Shown: positions 30,935 to 42,787, numbered from the stretch's first letter. The stretch is 58,874 nucleotides of DNA from Evernia prunastri (GCA_003184365.1 NKYR01000179.1:125-58998); one strand, 5' to 3'. The notes: generated by a model not told the origin, from the letters alone. Numbers and translations are program-made.

Positions 30935-33868
30935 TTACTCCTGCGTCGCTGATGTATTTGAGCTTCCACTCCCGTCCTTCGCACTTTCTGTGAGCTGTCT
31001 CTCTCCCCGAGAAAGTGGGTCGAGCCATATTCGCCGTGTGTAAGAAGGCTTACGATTGCCTTTCGAGGCTATAACTTGAATATGCTCGTTTTCGTCTTTG
31101 ATCGATCGCGCAGCTGACGGCGTTATCTTCACCCGGACATTGGGTCTCGTGTGTAGGCTCGGTCCTTCTTCAGCCTCGAAATATTCAATCAATAGCGACG
31201 TCTGGCCAAGTGCAGCCTCACAAGCCTTATCGCCGGGGTCCTTGCGCTTCTTTATGGGTATGGTCACTGGGCTTCCGTCTTCCGGTATCGAGTAGCAGGT
31301 GCGATTCTCAGGGCGAGAGACGTCCGCCCCGAGATCAACCTCTTCGCGAATACTGGTATCGTTCTCAGCTCCGTTCGAGAAGGAATTCGGCATAGAGTTA
31401 GATAAGAAAGACGCATTATATTCTGAGTCCGGATCATTGTTCTTGGTTCGTCTTCTTCGAGATTTCTGCTTAGGTGTGCTAGATCCTGTTTTATCCGCAG
31501 ATCCCTTGCTATCTCGATCGAATCTTTGACGATTCTGCTTCATCTTCTGCATTTTTTTCAAAGTCTCTAATTCTGGCATAATCAAGCGGCGAATAGCATC
31601 CTCCATCGTCTCGAGTAATCTTGGATTGGCATTGATTGATGACTTTCTGTGAGATAGGGCGTGGTATAATACCGGAGAAGCTATCCCGGGTTCCGCCTGG
31701 GGTTCGAGTTCCGGCTTAATAGGTTCTTTGGTAGAGCATTCCACAAACTCAGGCAATCCGAGATTGGTGTTAATAGAATCTTTCGAGGCGACTACGTCGC
31801 TACGCTTCGGTGCAGAATGAGATAAGAGAGGCACGTCCTGCCTTGAGTCCATAATGTTGTTTTTGATTCGCCTTGTTTGATATGTCTGCTTAGGTGTGCT
31901 AGACCCTATTTTCTGACTGGAGGATGAATGTTCTCTTTCAAGCTGCTCGGGTGCGGCAGCAGTAGGACTGGCGCTAGAGAATCCTTGTGGTGCTGGATCT
32001 ATAGGTGGCTGCCGAGATCTCTTCTTCTTTCGTGGAATCTTTTCGTTAATGAGTAGGTCTTTCTCAGTAAGAATGGCGACGCTAGATGAACTTTGTGGTG
32101 CTGGATCTATAGGTGGCTGCCGAGAGCTTATCTTCTTTCGTGAAGTCTTTTCATTATTGTACATGTCATTCTCTATGAATATCTCGTCTTTCCTCTCAGT
32201 TTTGGAATCACTGTCATTGAACTCTGCAACAAGATTGCTGTCAGGAACTCCCTCGATCTCAGAAGATTTCGATTTGACCGTGCGATCGTACTGGCCTTCA
32301 TGTGTGGCTCTTTTCACCCTGTTTCGAAGACGCTCTGGAACAGGGTCGCATCGTAACTCGTTCGGTATAGGTCTAAAGGTAACAGAAGAGATATTACTGT
32401 CGTTTGTGCCCAACATTCCACTCAAACTTACTGGTTTCCCAGGCGAAAGAGATATGGCGCGGGCTGACCCTCGAGTTACTGATCGAACAACTGGCTGTCC
32501 GACTGAATCTGCTTTTTGTGAATGTTCCCACGGCCATGGTGGGGTTTCGGTCTGGGCAGATGATATCGAGTTTGGGGTGATATCCGTGCTAGAGAGTTCG
32601 CTGAACACTGGCATTGGAGGCACACCATTATCAAGACCGTCCACAGCAGCGACGGTAATGTTGCTTCCCAGATGGAAGCGTCGAGCTGGATCGACTGGGG
32701 CTTGTACTGGCACTCTAGGGAATCTGCACAAAGTTCGCGCCAGTCTATACCTACTATCTCTACCTCGCTGCTTGACCGGTTTTCTGACATCTACTTTGGT
32801 CTTTTCCTCACTGGCTGATGCATCAGTCCAGCTCCGGGATGAAGGATCGTCATCAGTGGCTCTTGCATTTGGTTGGTGACTTGGCGATCCAATAGATGTC
32901 GGCATTAGCGACGTGAGATCTTCCACAACCGCGTCGCTGAGAAGATCTGTGTATGTGAAAGTCATGGCTGGACTCAAGCAGTGATGACTCGAAAATGCGG
33001 TGAAGCTGGTCTTGGGTTCATTGTGAGATTGTGGTTGCTCTTCGAGATCAATGAGCGGCTCATCGAGTATATGACGCTCGTCGGGCTTCGCACTCTGCTG
33101 CGTGGCTTTAGCTTTCGAAGCCAATCTTTTAATAGCATTCCGATAGGCAAACGAGTTGATGATCTCATCATCGAAGGAAAACTCCTCATCTCCAATGCTG
33201 GAATTGAAAATGCTGTAGTCTTTTGAAGAGGCTTGCCGATCCACATCCGCCGTGAGGCCCAACTCCAAGCTAAGGCTTTTGTGGGTCGATCTGGTATTTT
33301 GTCTGACTCTCTCGATGACGGGTTTCTGATCCCGTAGCAACGGAGCAAGGGCCGAGAGTGAGCTCCTTCTAGTCGTGAACTTCTATTCCTGCTGAGAAAG
33401 CGATGCATCTTAGGATACGTACGTTTGAAGCGCTGTTAGCACGAGGCCAATGGCACTTTGTAGCCCCCGCATTTGATCAAGTATTCTCTTTGCACGATCT
33501 TCATTCCACACATATCGCATCTTATCCTTCCATTTGTAACCATCCAGGTCCTTGCTTGTGTCATACAGCTTTCTGAGCTCGATATCCAAGAGCGAGAAGG
33601 TGACGGCACACCCAGTCAGGGCGACGTCCAGGGTCTCTGCTAGTGGGCTAGAAGCCTCCAGTTGAGATGAGAGTAGCTCGTTATCTCGTTTGACCAACCA
33701 GTCCACCTGTGACAGCGCCGTTTTGATGGTGGTGCATTCGGTGCGAATAGAGGCTAGAGTCTGTGGAGCATTTTTGTATGTTCCAAGGAGTCCTTTGCAT
33801 GTTATCACGGTTGCCCCGCATGTCTTTACAAGACCGGCAACCGTCGTACAGATCGTCAAAGGATCCAT
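30935..33868 (-). CDS. Protein with fungal STAND-type N-terminal domain and repeat-rich tail
   Basis: Two exons, 33868-33423 and 33368-30935, joined across a 54-bp phase-2 intron (GTACGT...CTAG), give 959 aa. Residues 1-150 are the helical N-terminal domain found on many fungal STAND/NLR-like proteins (MDPLTICTTVAGLVKTCGATV, LASIRTECTTIKTALSQVD, MRGLQSAIGLVLTALQT). Then come VIERVRQNTRSTHKS and SIGDEEFSFDDEIINSFAYRNAIKR, text that often follows this domain. The rest is disordered, Ser/Lys/Arg-rich and built partly of duplicated modules. No NTPase, ankyrin or WD region is present. An upstream in-frame ATG at 33928 is less likely than MDPL. Role unknown; in related proteins the domain acts in self-association and signalling of cell death, which is only a possibility here. 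Confidence 0.7.
31985..32200 (-). repeat. Tandem 108-bp duplication inside the coding sequence
   Basis: Two units starting at 31985 and 32093 share a long block encoding RQPPIDPAPQ and flanking Lys-rich text (KKISSRQPPIDPAPQ and KKRSRQPPIDPAPQ). The period of 108 bp equals 36 codons, so the frame is kept. Confidence 0.85.
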
Positions 33869-35008
33869 GGCGAATCCTTTGGGTGTATTGACTCCCGATG
33901 TTGTTTCTTCCGAAGGACTGCGGGGCAACTTTGTTGCCTCGATATCTCAGCCTCGTGGTAATCGCTGCGTAAGCCCCGCATCATGCAGTGCCACCATTGC
34001 ATTTGTTCACCACCCGAAAGGTCGCATATGCCCAGCCACTAGAGCTTAGCCGGTAGAAGCCGCAGAGTGTCTTATAATTTGACGAGAGTGACTAGGAGGG
34101 TTTTCTGTTTTCCTCTGTTCATCATACAATTGGCGGTATGTACTAGTACGTAGCTACTTGCTTGCTACCTGCATTTGGGATGCCTCACTCGCTAAAGCGA
34201 CTACGCCGTGTCCCTGCGATCGCGGCGAAGTGGGTTTCACTTGCTCGAAGATGATTCTGCGTTTATTCTGGGGAGAAATTCGTTTGCCATAAGGTTTCTT
34301 ATATTTCTTGATCTTCGAAGTATGTCAGCTTGCTGTCAATATGCAAATTTGTAATTGACCGCAGATCCAGATGACCGCATAAGCAACAATTGTCGGGCCA
34401 CGAGAAAGCTGCATCTCATGTCATGTGTTGCATGAGTCAAGGAGGACTGCGTCTCTTCAAAATCCCGTAGGCATGCCAAGAATATCGAGATGAAAACTGT
34501 GGACCTACTGCTGACGGGAAGAAACCTGAGCAAGCGCTCCTGCGGCGTTCTGTTAGAGTAGACTGATGGAGGCTCTGATCGGGAGATGAGATATACTTTC
34601 TGCCTTGCCTTAGCTTCAAGTTCCCTGCGTAAGGCTAGAAGCCAGGCAACAGGCCCCTGCTTTGGTATGTAGTATTGATAAGATCAGGTCTTAGCCTGTA
34701 AAGCTGATTTCATTATCATTTTGCATTTTCCAAAGATCCATCAAGCTCATCACAGTAGAATATGTTCATCATATGGCAGTAGCAATGCATGCTTTGTATC
34801 CTAGGCTGACAAAGGTTGACATGTCAATGTCACTATGACGGATAAGAAAAAAAACCAGCTACGCTTTGAGGACAGTACTCTCATAATGTTCGAACTTCAA
34901 GCAAGCAAGCATTACAATATCTTTTCATGAAAAGTCCCAGGGAAGTAGAGGGGTGCAATAATGAACAGGTCCAGAGCCTCTCATACTGTCGATGGTGATA
35001 TAGCAGTG
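33869..35008. other. Intergenic, no gene seen
   Basis: About 1.1 kb upstream of the STAND-N gene and downstream of the next minus-strand gene. No coding, RNA or repeat signal was recognised. Confidence 0.45.
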
Positions 35009-36394
35009 CTATGCCATATTCTTCATCGCTTTCAAGGCCGCCGCACGACGCGGCCTTGAAGTTGTAGTATCGTTGGCTGTATCTCTCCGTCTCGCCGCTG
35101 GAATCTGCGGACGACTCTTCCGTTTATTCGCAGGGGTTCGCTTAGTCACTGGGTCCAGTTCAGCCACACCTGGTTGTGAAGTATTGATCTTTCGTTTCCG
35201 GGGGACTTTCTTTATGAGATTGGTACTTGTGGGACCGACAATTGAGTTGTTACCAGCAAGATTCGTGCGGAGCTCACTATGCCCCTGACCCCCTGTATTG
35301 GGCTTCGCTCTGGGAGTCGACTTGTGGGGGTATCCGGGGAGATTGGTATGCGTGTGCGTTTGTAATTCGATAGACCGATCACGCGGATGAGGCATTGCTT
35401 CAGGGTTTGACTGCGGACTAGTTGGGTCAGGAGAAGCCTCAAAACGGTCTGGTCTTCTCGAGAACCAATCAATTCTCATGAGCGGCGCTGCAGGTGCCAT
35501 AGTGTACCAGCGCGGTGCACGTTCATCTCGTTCTATCCTAGCGGCTTTGCGGTCATCTTCCCAGCGATATAGCCCCTGAGGATCCGGTGCTTTACGGGGC
35601 CGCTCATACCTCCATGATGTGCCCGGTATAGAAATCCAGTCATCATCCCAGATACCCTCTCTGATCCAGCGCGATTTCACGGCATCGTACGCTCTCGTAT
35701 CAAGGTCCGTCTGCTGGTCTTGATCTTGTTCGCTCAAGCCCATTTTTATCCACTCCCGCTCTTGACAAAACTGATAAACGAACTGATAGCATGGACGTGA
35801 TGATTCTCGATTTTGATAGTCAACAGCGCATCGTACGGTTTCAAGATATTCCTCTTTGAGGACGGAGTGCTTGCGATTTGGCCTTTCTTCAAATGTCGTG
35901 GCTCCACCTTCCTCTACAGGATCTGAAGGTCTTCTACGCAGTAGAGGATCCTGCAATTCGTGCTTCCATAGTCTGAGGGGCGCATAGACCCATCGATCGT
36001 CCCAGATACCTTGCTGGATCCATCTATACTTCACGTTCGCTTCCGCGGATTCCTGCAAGTCAAAGAGAGGGTGCTGTAGGAGGTTCTTGTCTCTTGCAGC
36101 ACGTATACGGCTCTGTTCGTCTAAAATCTGAATCTTGAACTGCTCACTCGCATCTGAATTGATCAATTCCTCGCTTTCTTTATCTTGAAGCAGAGCATTT
36201 GGACTTGGAGATTCCGACTCGTCGTATTTTGTCGATGGCACGGAAGAGACGCGGGGAGGCGATCGGCTGAAGCGCCTTCTGGACAAGTCTTGACCGCCTG
36301 CCGCAAAGTCCGCAAGTGCTTTGTCTATGTGCTCCATCGGGAGAGCTCTCGAAGCTTCGTACCTAGGATTGTAGGACATAGCTCTCAATGTCAA
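35009..36394 (-). CDS. Hypothetical protein with duplicated W-rich GIWDD motif
   Basis: A single-exon frame of 461 aa. Two copies of a motif about 120 residues apart stand out: KYRWIQQGIWDDRWVYAPLRLWKHE and KSRWIREGIWDDDWISIPGTSWRYE (shown here with their common core WI-x2-GIWDD-x-W). Between them lies YQFVYQFCQEREWI. The C-terminal 130 residues are disordered and very basic (KKVPRKRKI, KRTPANKRKSR, ARRRD, RPRRAAALKAMK), suggesting nuclear or nucleic-acid contact, which is inference. I do not recognise a named family. The start at MTLRAMSYNPRYEASRALP could also be the second Met (36379). Confidence 0.7.
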   Translation of the reverse strand: MTLRAMSYNPRYEASRALPMEHIDKALADFAAGGQDLSRRRFSRSPPRVSSVPSTKYDESESPSPNALLQDKESEELINSDASEQFKIQILDEQSRIRAARDKNLLQHPLFDLQESAEANVKYRWIQQGIWDDRWVYAPLRLWKHELQDPLLRRRPSDPVEEGGATTFEERPNRKHSVLKEEYLETVRCAVDYQNRESSRPCYQFVYQFCQEREWIKMGLSEQDQDQQTDLDTRAYDAVKSRWIREGIWDDDWISIPGTSWRYERPRKAPDPQGLYRWEDDRKAARIERDERAPRWYTMAPAAPLMRIDWFSRRPDRFEASPDPTSPQSNPEAMPHPRDRSIELQTHTHTNLPGYPHKSTPRAKPNTGGQGHSELRTNLAGNNSIVGPTSTNLIKKVPRKRKINTSQPGVAELDPVTKRTPANKRKSRPQIPAARRRDTANDTTTSRPRRAAALKAMKNMA

Positions 36395-37935
36395 TTGAAC
36401 GAAGCGTCGGAGCTCAAGGGTGATTTTCGAAGAGTGAATTGCATGAAATATCGTGTGTCACCCCAGTAAGGTCCTCTGATTAATTACTTAAGAAGTGGAT
36501 GAATTAAGGCAGGGAGGCGTGATGTAAGCCCCAACCCTAGAGGTGTTTCTGAAATGGACGTGTAGCCTCTGGCACGGCGCCTCGTCTCCTGCATGTCTCG
36601 CCAATCGGTCGAGATCCAGGCTTCCCCTCCTAATGAGCCTCATGCTAGATTAGCGACATTGTCGAGCTGCTGCACTATACACTATACCTCAAACAGCTGA
36701 CATGTCAGTCGATCATTCCATGCTGTTCGGAGATGTTACTTTATCTGAGCATAGTCTTCTTATTTGCCGCGGTCCATATTCGCTCAACGCTCGTTGATGG
36801 TTTGACTCAAGGATGGAAATTCCGAAGTTGAGCGCTCGACTTTAGCATCAACCTGCACAAACACAGTATGCTAGAAACTTCGGATGTTGCATTTCAGCTC
36901 CTTTGTTACGTGTGACTTCACACCATGGTTCCCAATTTCGCCAACTCATCCATCGGCCAACTCCATACTTTGTATGACTCGATTCAGTTTCGGCACTTCT
37001 TGAGGGCCACAATGCCCAACTCAACTCTCTGGAGACGCAAGCTTGTCTTAGATATTCTGACCGGTCGACGTTATCTTCATCGTCTGTCGCGCGATTAGTG
37101 GACGAATGGACTGGGCCAACAAGGCTATGCCTTGAACGCTACCAAGTTCGCGTTAGTATACCAAGATTTCACAAGGCCAATGTAGTGTCGATTTTCTCCA
37201 TCTCCGTATCATCAAACGGGTCGAGATCGGACTCTGCCCAGCTAGAGAGGCTAGCTCAATCGAGTAAGGTAAGTGTTTCTGGCTTGCCGTGCCAACTTCG
37301 CCCCAACCCCCAAAGTCCAAAAAAGATGCCGTACGTACCTCAACGGTTACTCAGGCCCGAGTGACCACCTCGCAGCCTCCAAGTCTTGTTCCCTCGTGTC
37401 CTTGAACTCATTCCCTACAGTACAGATACCTATAATGTTGGTGTCTATGCTGATTTTAGCTTCCTTGCGTTTCATACCAGGGATGATCATGACGGGACGA
37501 ACGTTCTATTTTTGAGCGTCATGGTCTCATTCTCTCACGTCTTCCTTTTTATATTCCAAAGCTTCTCTCGGATTAGAACGGAATTGACCTTGGCAGTCTT
37601 CCATTCTTTCCAATTTCATCGCATCGTGTCTCCGATAATACTCACGATGGCTGATCTGTCCCATTCTTAGCAGCTTACACGATTCAGATCTATCTTTAAT
37701 TGATGCCATTCTTGCTCATGGGCTGCGATGTTTCCGTGTGTTGGATCTAAAAACCGTATACACGGTTGAAGCTCCAGTATCGACGGCGTCCCAGGTCAAT
37801 GCTATATAAACCCATGTATCCTCCTTTTCTGGATAACATCTTCAACATTCTCATTTGACTCGTGTCCCTCTTTCTCGAACACAAATCTACAACCCAGTGT
37901 ATTCGTGAACATTTCTTGCTTTACCCATTTGAATC
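36395..37935. other. Intergenic, divergent upstream region
   Basis: About 1.5 kb between the GIWDD-motif gene (-) and the SGNH hydrolase gene (+). Nothing coding was recognised; a TATA-like box lies at its right end. Confidence 0.45.
37802..37810 (+). promoter_or_regulatory. TATA-like box of the SGNH hydrolase gene
   Basis: CTATATAAA lies about 125 bp before the start codon, followed by a pyrimidine-rich leader. This is the clearest core-promoter match in the window. Confidence 0.5.
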
Positions 37936-39206
37936 ATGCATTCTGCCTCTTCACTCGCCGCGATCCTCTCAGCTGGACTGAGCATCCGTTCCTCGTTTGC
38001 ATCTCCTCTCGACTACGTTCTACATAAGCGTGCCGGCCCTATCGTCAAGTACCAGGCACTCGGCGACTCATACTCAGCGGGTAACCAGGCCGGAAATGCT
38101 GTGAACTCTGGTGGAGATGGTAACAACTGCCAACGCACTGACGGATCCTACGCATATCAGCTTATGAACGACGCCGACGTGGTCAATCAGGGCGGTTCGG
38201 GCTACAGTACGTATATCTCGGAGCTGTCTCTTCCCAGCCCATAGTGAGGGTCTGAATCTCAAGTACTGTTCGGAAAAGTCGCATTTCAACTTTGGTACGT
38301 TCGCTGAACCCGCATTCTGCGTAGACTTCAATTTCCTTGCCTGCTCTGGCGCCACGTCAACCGACATATACACCAACCAAGTCAATGATCCCAGCTTCGC
38401 AAAAGGCACAGACCTCTACACGGTCACAGCTGGCGGCAACGACATCAATTTTGGCGACATAGTGAAGCATTGCGTTTACTCCCTCATCTTCGGCAGTGGC
38501 CAATGCGATAGCCTGCTTCAGACCGTCAGCGACCAGTCCGCCAACATCGGGACCGATCTGGGTGGGAACCTCAACACACTGTACAGCGCGCTCGTAACCG
38601 CCAAAGGTGCCAGCGGCAAAGCGATCGTCCTTCCTTATGTCCGCTTCTACCCAGATGACGGCGGTGTCGGTGACCCTCTCTACTGTGTCACGGGCAGCGA
38701 GGCGCAAGCCATGCGCGTCAGACTCAACACGGCCGTCAACCAACTCAACAGCCAACTCGTAGCCGTCGCCAAACAAGTTCACATTGATATTGTGAGCCCC
38801 GACGACCTCAACGCCGCCTTCAACGGCTACCGCTTCTGCGAGTCTAATTCCAACGTTCCCTGGTTGTTTGACGAAATTGAGAACGAGCTGTCCGGCGCAC
38901 CGCAGAACGCCTATGGCACAAACGATGATGGCGGTGCGAGCGGAGGGGTGGCGAATCCTTTTACAAACTCGACATTAGATCCAGGTGAGTCTGCTTTTAA
39001 CCCCTCTGATACGACTCACGACTCACTTCTCTATGGGATGAGAGAATGCTGATCAGAGAAAATTCGAAGGTACCGCCGCCACCGTTACGGGCATGAGTAG
39101 TATTTCAGGGATCTTCCACCCGACAAAGGACGGGCACACGGCTTATGAGAAAGTGCTGAAGGCGTTAATCCTTGGTCAGCCGGCCCCTGGTCCTCCTTCT
39201 AGTTAA
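37936..39206 (+). CDS. Secreted SGNH/GDSL-type esterase or lipase
   Basis: Three exons, 37936-38206, 38325-38984 and 39070-39206, give 355 aa. The N-terminus is a signal peptide (about residues 1-23). SGNH blocks are all present: GDSYSAG with nucleophile Ser45; the second-block Gly in GGSGYNFNFLACSGA; TAGGNDINFGD with block III Asn; and FHPTKDGH near the end with the catalytic His. Cysteines pair plausibly (CSGA, HCVYS/QCDS, YCVTG, FCESN), as in extracellular enzymes. It is close in layout to fungal secreted lipases/esterases of the SGNH superfamily; substrate unknown. Both introns start GTACGT or GTGAGT. Confidence 0.88.
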
Positions 39207-40023
39207 AGAGGAGAAAGAAAAATATGGAGGGAGGTGGGATGCTGCTTCTACTCATGTCTCTCAATCCAAAAAGCACTCTGTCACAAGCTCCGTTCGCTAG
39301 CGAGAGATAGCTGGCTTCATTATCATTATTAGATCCCAAATGCCAAATTTATCTACTCCTTCAAACTTGCTGAACCGTTCTCCTTCTCCTTTGCTGCTAT
39401 AGGCTGCGGGCAGGGAACCGTGCCCGGACCGCGCCAAGACGCAGCCTTGTTTCAGGCGCTCTCAGGGCGGGCGACCCTAAAAGCCTAGCCTTGGCATATG
39501 TACCTAGGTACGGTGAGTAGATCGAGTACCAATAATTATCCCGGCAGGCGTCTCGGACTAGGAAACGGACCTGCATCGCGCGAGTATTGGTCGCTCGATT
39601 CAGTGTGTCCAAGCTTTCAAGGCACGCGCACCAGTCGCCGCATAGGATGCCACCTTCCTGTCACGGCTAGGCTAGGCTGAGGCTCCTAAGATGAGGCTGT
39701 GCATTTCCTGCAAAGATCCTACCAGCATGTCTCTTTACACGAGGCGTCCCCAACGAGTGCTTTCGTATATTTCTGTACCAAGTATCCAGTGTGCGCTGAA
39801 TGTAAATAAAAACCAGTCTCTCTGATGAAGATGGCATTCTTGTTGGTCTCTGGGACATTGGGCTGCGTTAAGTAGCTATTGTTCCTGGCTAATTTTTGTC
39901 TTTGTGCTACAATCACTCGTTACGTTTGCTTTTAACTGTTGAACTTAGCATCTCCAAGCCTGCCATTCACCATATCTGAGAATGGGTCTTCTCCATTGAG
40001 GTTTCAAAAGAGGTTCTCCCATA
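39207..40023. other. Intergenic, no gene seen
   Basis: 0.8 kb downstream of the esterase. A 12-bp palindrome (GTACCTAGGTAC, near 39498) and GGCTAGGCTAGGCT-like text near 39665 are the only notable sequences. Confidence 0.4.
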
Positions 40024-41835
40024 ATGGAAGCAATCGCCGCTGCTTCAAGTGTCGCCGGCATTCTCAGTTTGATTGGCCAAAGTATCGATGGTGTCTCAAA
40101 ACTTAGAGGCCTATTGCTGAACGTCTCGTACGCTTCCAGACACGTCAGTCTCTTTCTCTACGACATCAATTGCCTCCTGGAAGCCCTTGATGGGGCCAAG
40201 CAACTTGTCGAAAAGCTACCTGAAGACTTCAAGGACTCGCGGATCACCGCCCTGCAGATACAGCTCGACTTCTGCACTACTGACGTTCATCGTTTGCTTG
40301 AGACTGCGAGTTCTCTTCGCCCAGCGTCAGAGGTTGGGGCAAAGGCCTGGATGAAGAAATTTTGGAACGCGGTCAATAAAGACGTGTTGAGAAATGCACG
40401 CGAAGAGCTAGAAAGGCACAGACAAGCCATTGAGCTCAGCTTGACGGTTCTCGGAAGGTAGGTCTCGATCTGCAAAAAGGTGGGGTTTCTGAGGCTGAAC
40501 CAGAATGGCAGAACGCTGGATGTCTCTACAATTGCAGACATTAAGAAACTTGATAGGAAATTTGACGCTGGTAATGCGGCGTCGATGTCTAGAATCGAAG
40601 AGCAGAATGTCGTACTTGAAAGGATCGAGTCACATACAAAGAAGAGAGTGCAAAGTTCAGCCGACAGTGTGCACAGTTTACAGAGTATAGCAAGCTCGCT
40701 ATCAAGGATTGAAGCTCTGGCTGCCTCAGCCGCTAGTGCTTCGATTTCGCAAAGATCGAGTGAATTAAAAGAACAAAAGCCCAAGGAACGTTATAGACGC
40801 CGGGCAACAGGGGACTTCGCTCCTACGTATCAACGAGGCTCCCCCAGATCGTCATGGAGGCGCTCATCGGCCAGCGCGCAAAGCTTACCGGCTGTCCCAA
40901 CGATTCCAGAGACATACTCCCACGTGTTTGAAGACACGGCAGAAACTAAAAGCACCGAAGGCATTGCTAAAGAAAGCACACGTTTGTGGGCTGGCATGCT
41001 CGACGATTTGGATCAGACAGACGATGATCCGTTTGTGCCAAATAACGCTCGCAGCGGTGTTGACTGGGATCCACAAATCGATGTCTCTTTACACCAACAA
41101 TACCGGACATTCAGCGACTTGAAGCGCCAATGCTTGACGGAACTATATCCTAGCGATGTCCTAGAGTATATTTCACTCATCAGAATGATGAAGTCCTACG
41201 AAGATAAGATCAATGTTCTCAACTTGCTCAATCTCGGATCAAATTATTTTGCTAGGTCGGCGGCCAAAGTACACTTCCATCTCTGTGAGAGTGATCTAGA
41301 GATACTAAAGTGGGAACGGACTGCTTTGCAGGAACGGCTTACAGCTTTACGTGTAGTCGCGTTCACGTCTCGAAGACGGTGCATACTAGCTGGTCATTCG
41401 CTTCAAGGAATTGACGATCGCATTCGTCCGTCGGATCTGCTCAACGACCCAAAAGAAGTTTGGGATAGAAGCCTCGGCCCTCAGCTGGAAAGGGCACCCC
41501 GGCCAATCTCCAACGGGGTTCTCGAGAGAGAGGTCAAGTGCGAAGTTCTCGATGAATGGTCAACCAATCGAGACCGTATAAACCGCTGGCTGCTTCACTG
41601 TCTGCAGTCCGATGAAGAGCAAGCCCAGCTTCACAAATCTATGCTGGCGGAACCTTTACTCAAAGATGAGGATTGGGCAAGGCAGGTACTGAGACATTGG
41701 TATATTGATGAAGCGGCGCTAGGTCACGAGGTCAAGACGTCGCTCTCCATTGGCGCCGTTGACAGTCATACAATAGATGATTCCCTGGACGACGAACGGA
41801 CTAGCCCGCCGCCCGTGCCTATGCAGTACATTTGA
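40024..41835 (+). CDS. Second protein with fungal STAND-type N-terminal domain
   Basis: Two exons, 40024-40457 and 40512-41835, split by a 54-bp phase-2 intron (GTAGGT, GCTGAAC, GCAG), give 585 aa. Residues 1-145 are the same class of helical domain as in the minus-strand gene at 30.9-33.9 kb (MEAIAAASSVAGILSLIGQSIDGVSKLRG, LFLYDINCLLEALDGAK, EELERHRQAIELSLTVLGR). A heptad-like helical stretch follows (SMSRIEEQNVVLERIESH, LQSIASSLSRIEALAASAAS), then a disordered part and a helical C-terminal region (LYPSDVLEYISLIRMMKSYEDKI, DEWSTNRDRINRWLLHCLQ). No NTPase domain is present. Function unknown. Confidence 0.75.
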
Positions 41836-42184
41836 GGCATTTCCAGTTTCATGTCGTACTGTAGCTTTATAGTCATGATGCGCTCAGCCTTCAGGAGACA
41901 CGCCGGAGAGCTCAGTGTGCCAGGATGTGTGAAGGATTCGGACTCGCGAGAGTGGGGAGCAACCAGACAAGATCCTGCCACGAAGGATGCACAGCCAGGG
42001 GAAAGACCATCAACAGCATCCAGAGGCACTGGTATCGTAGTCAAACAACGACTAGGAATGAGGCACAGGCAAGGCTGCAAGGGGAAGGGTCAAACAGTAA
42101 CCAAAAGCAATAAGAAAGGCCCCAACAAATGACTCCAACCGAAAGCCCTGTTATCTACCTTTAATGACTGTCTTGACATCGAGT
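41836..42184. other. Intergenic, no gene seen
   Basis: 350 bp between the STAND-N gene and the transposon. A 93-codon frame (41851-42132) has no family resemblance and is not called. Confidence 0.4.
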
Positions 42185-42193
42185 AACTATTCT

Positions 42194-42254
42194 CGGAAGG
42201 TCTTGGGAGCGCACACTCCGGCCGCACCGCACACTTCGGATAAATAATAATGCG
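42194..42254 (+). repeat. Left terminal inverted repeat (61 bp)
   Basis: Starts CGGAAGGTCTTGGG and ends TAATAATGCG. It matches the reverse complement of 42943-43003 at every base. Confidence 0.92.
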
Positions 42255-42305
42255 ACCCGTCTTGGCATGGGTTTTACTGGGCATGGTAGAGGTTTCCTGA
42301 CGGTA

Positions 42306-42787
42306 TTAGTCCTCTACTACAAATGCTGACTGTAACCGTCGTTGCTCCTGTGACTCCCATTCGTCCACATCGATCGCATCGACGAGATTCGTCTTCGACT
42401 TCTTCTTCTTTGGGGGGGATAGCTCTGCTTCCAGGCTATCACCTCGCTGTCGCCCCCGTTGCCCCCAGGACTGGCTATGTCCTTTTTCCTGCTCCCACAC
42501 TTTCTTCTCTTTTACCGGCCGGCCATGACGAGTCGTCGCTAATGCTGCTGGGGCGGACGATGGTGGGGGTTCGTCAATCAAAATAGGCGGAGCAGAGGGC
42601 TNAATCCTTGACTGAAGGCGTAATTCTGAAGGCGAGTCCAGGCGTCATCGGGTACATCAAAAGTCTCATTTGGTGAAGGAGGCTCTAAATGCTCCTGCGG
42701 TATACCGTCAATAACCTTCTGAACCAAAGGCTTTAGGTCGTCGTCGAGGCGGGGGTGAGGAGTCCATTGAGCAGCCTGAGTAGCCAT
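42306..42787 (-). pseudogene. MULE-type transposase, N- and C-terminal ends only
   Basis: The N-terminal part runs from ATG at 42787 to the N at 42602 (62 residues: MATQAAQWTPHPRL ... DAWTRLQNYAFSQG). The DAWxRLQNYAFSQG text resembles the beginning of the FAR1/WRKY-like region of Mutator transposases. The C-terminal part ends at 42306 with a disordered Lys-rich tail (PPKKKKSK) and VDEWESQEQRR. The catalytic core is absent at the gap. The Mutator assignment rests mainly on the TIR and target-duplication structure. Confidence 0.6.
42602..42602. other. Assembly gap (single N) in the transposon
   Basis: One N interrupts the transposase gene. By analogy with position 128, the missing interior was probably collapsed during assembly. 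Confidence 0.75.

Noticed and set aside
32049..32879. 276-codon plus frame within the STAND-N gene
   Set aside because: It is antisense to the 811-codon second exon, which contains internal protein-level duplications consistent with the minus frame.
33369..33422. 36-nt intron (GTATCC...AATAG) to bridge two stops in the STAND-N gene
   Set aside because: 36 nt is too short for a fungal intron. A 54-nt GTACGT...CTAG intron gives the right phase and removes both stops.
40458..40493. 36-nt intron ending TCTGAG in the second STAND-N gene
   Set aside because: The 54-nt choice ending GCAG at 40511 has a branch-point match and a better acceptor, and it matches the paralogue.
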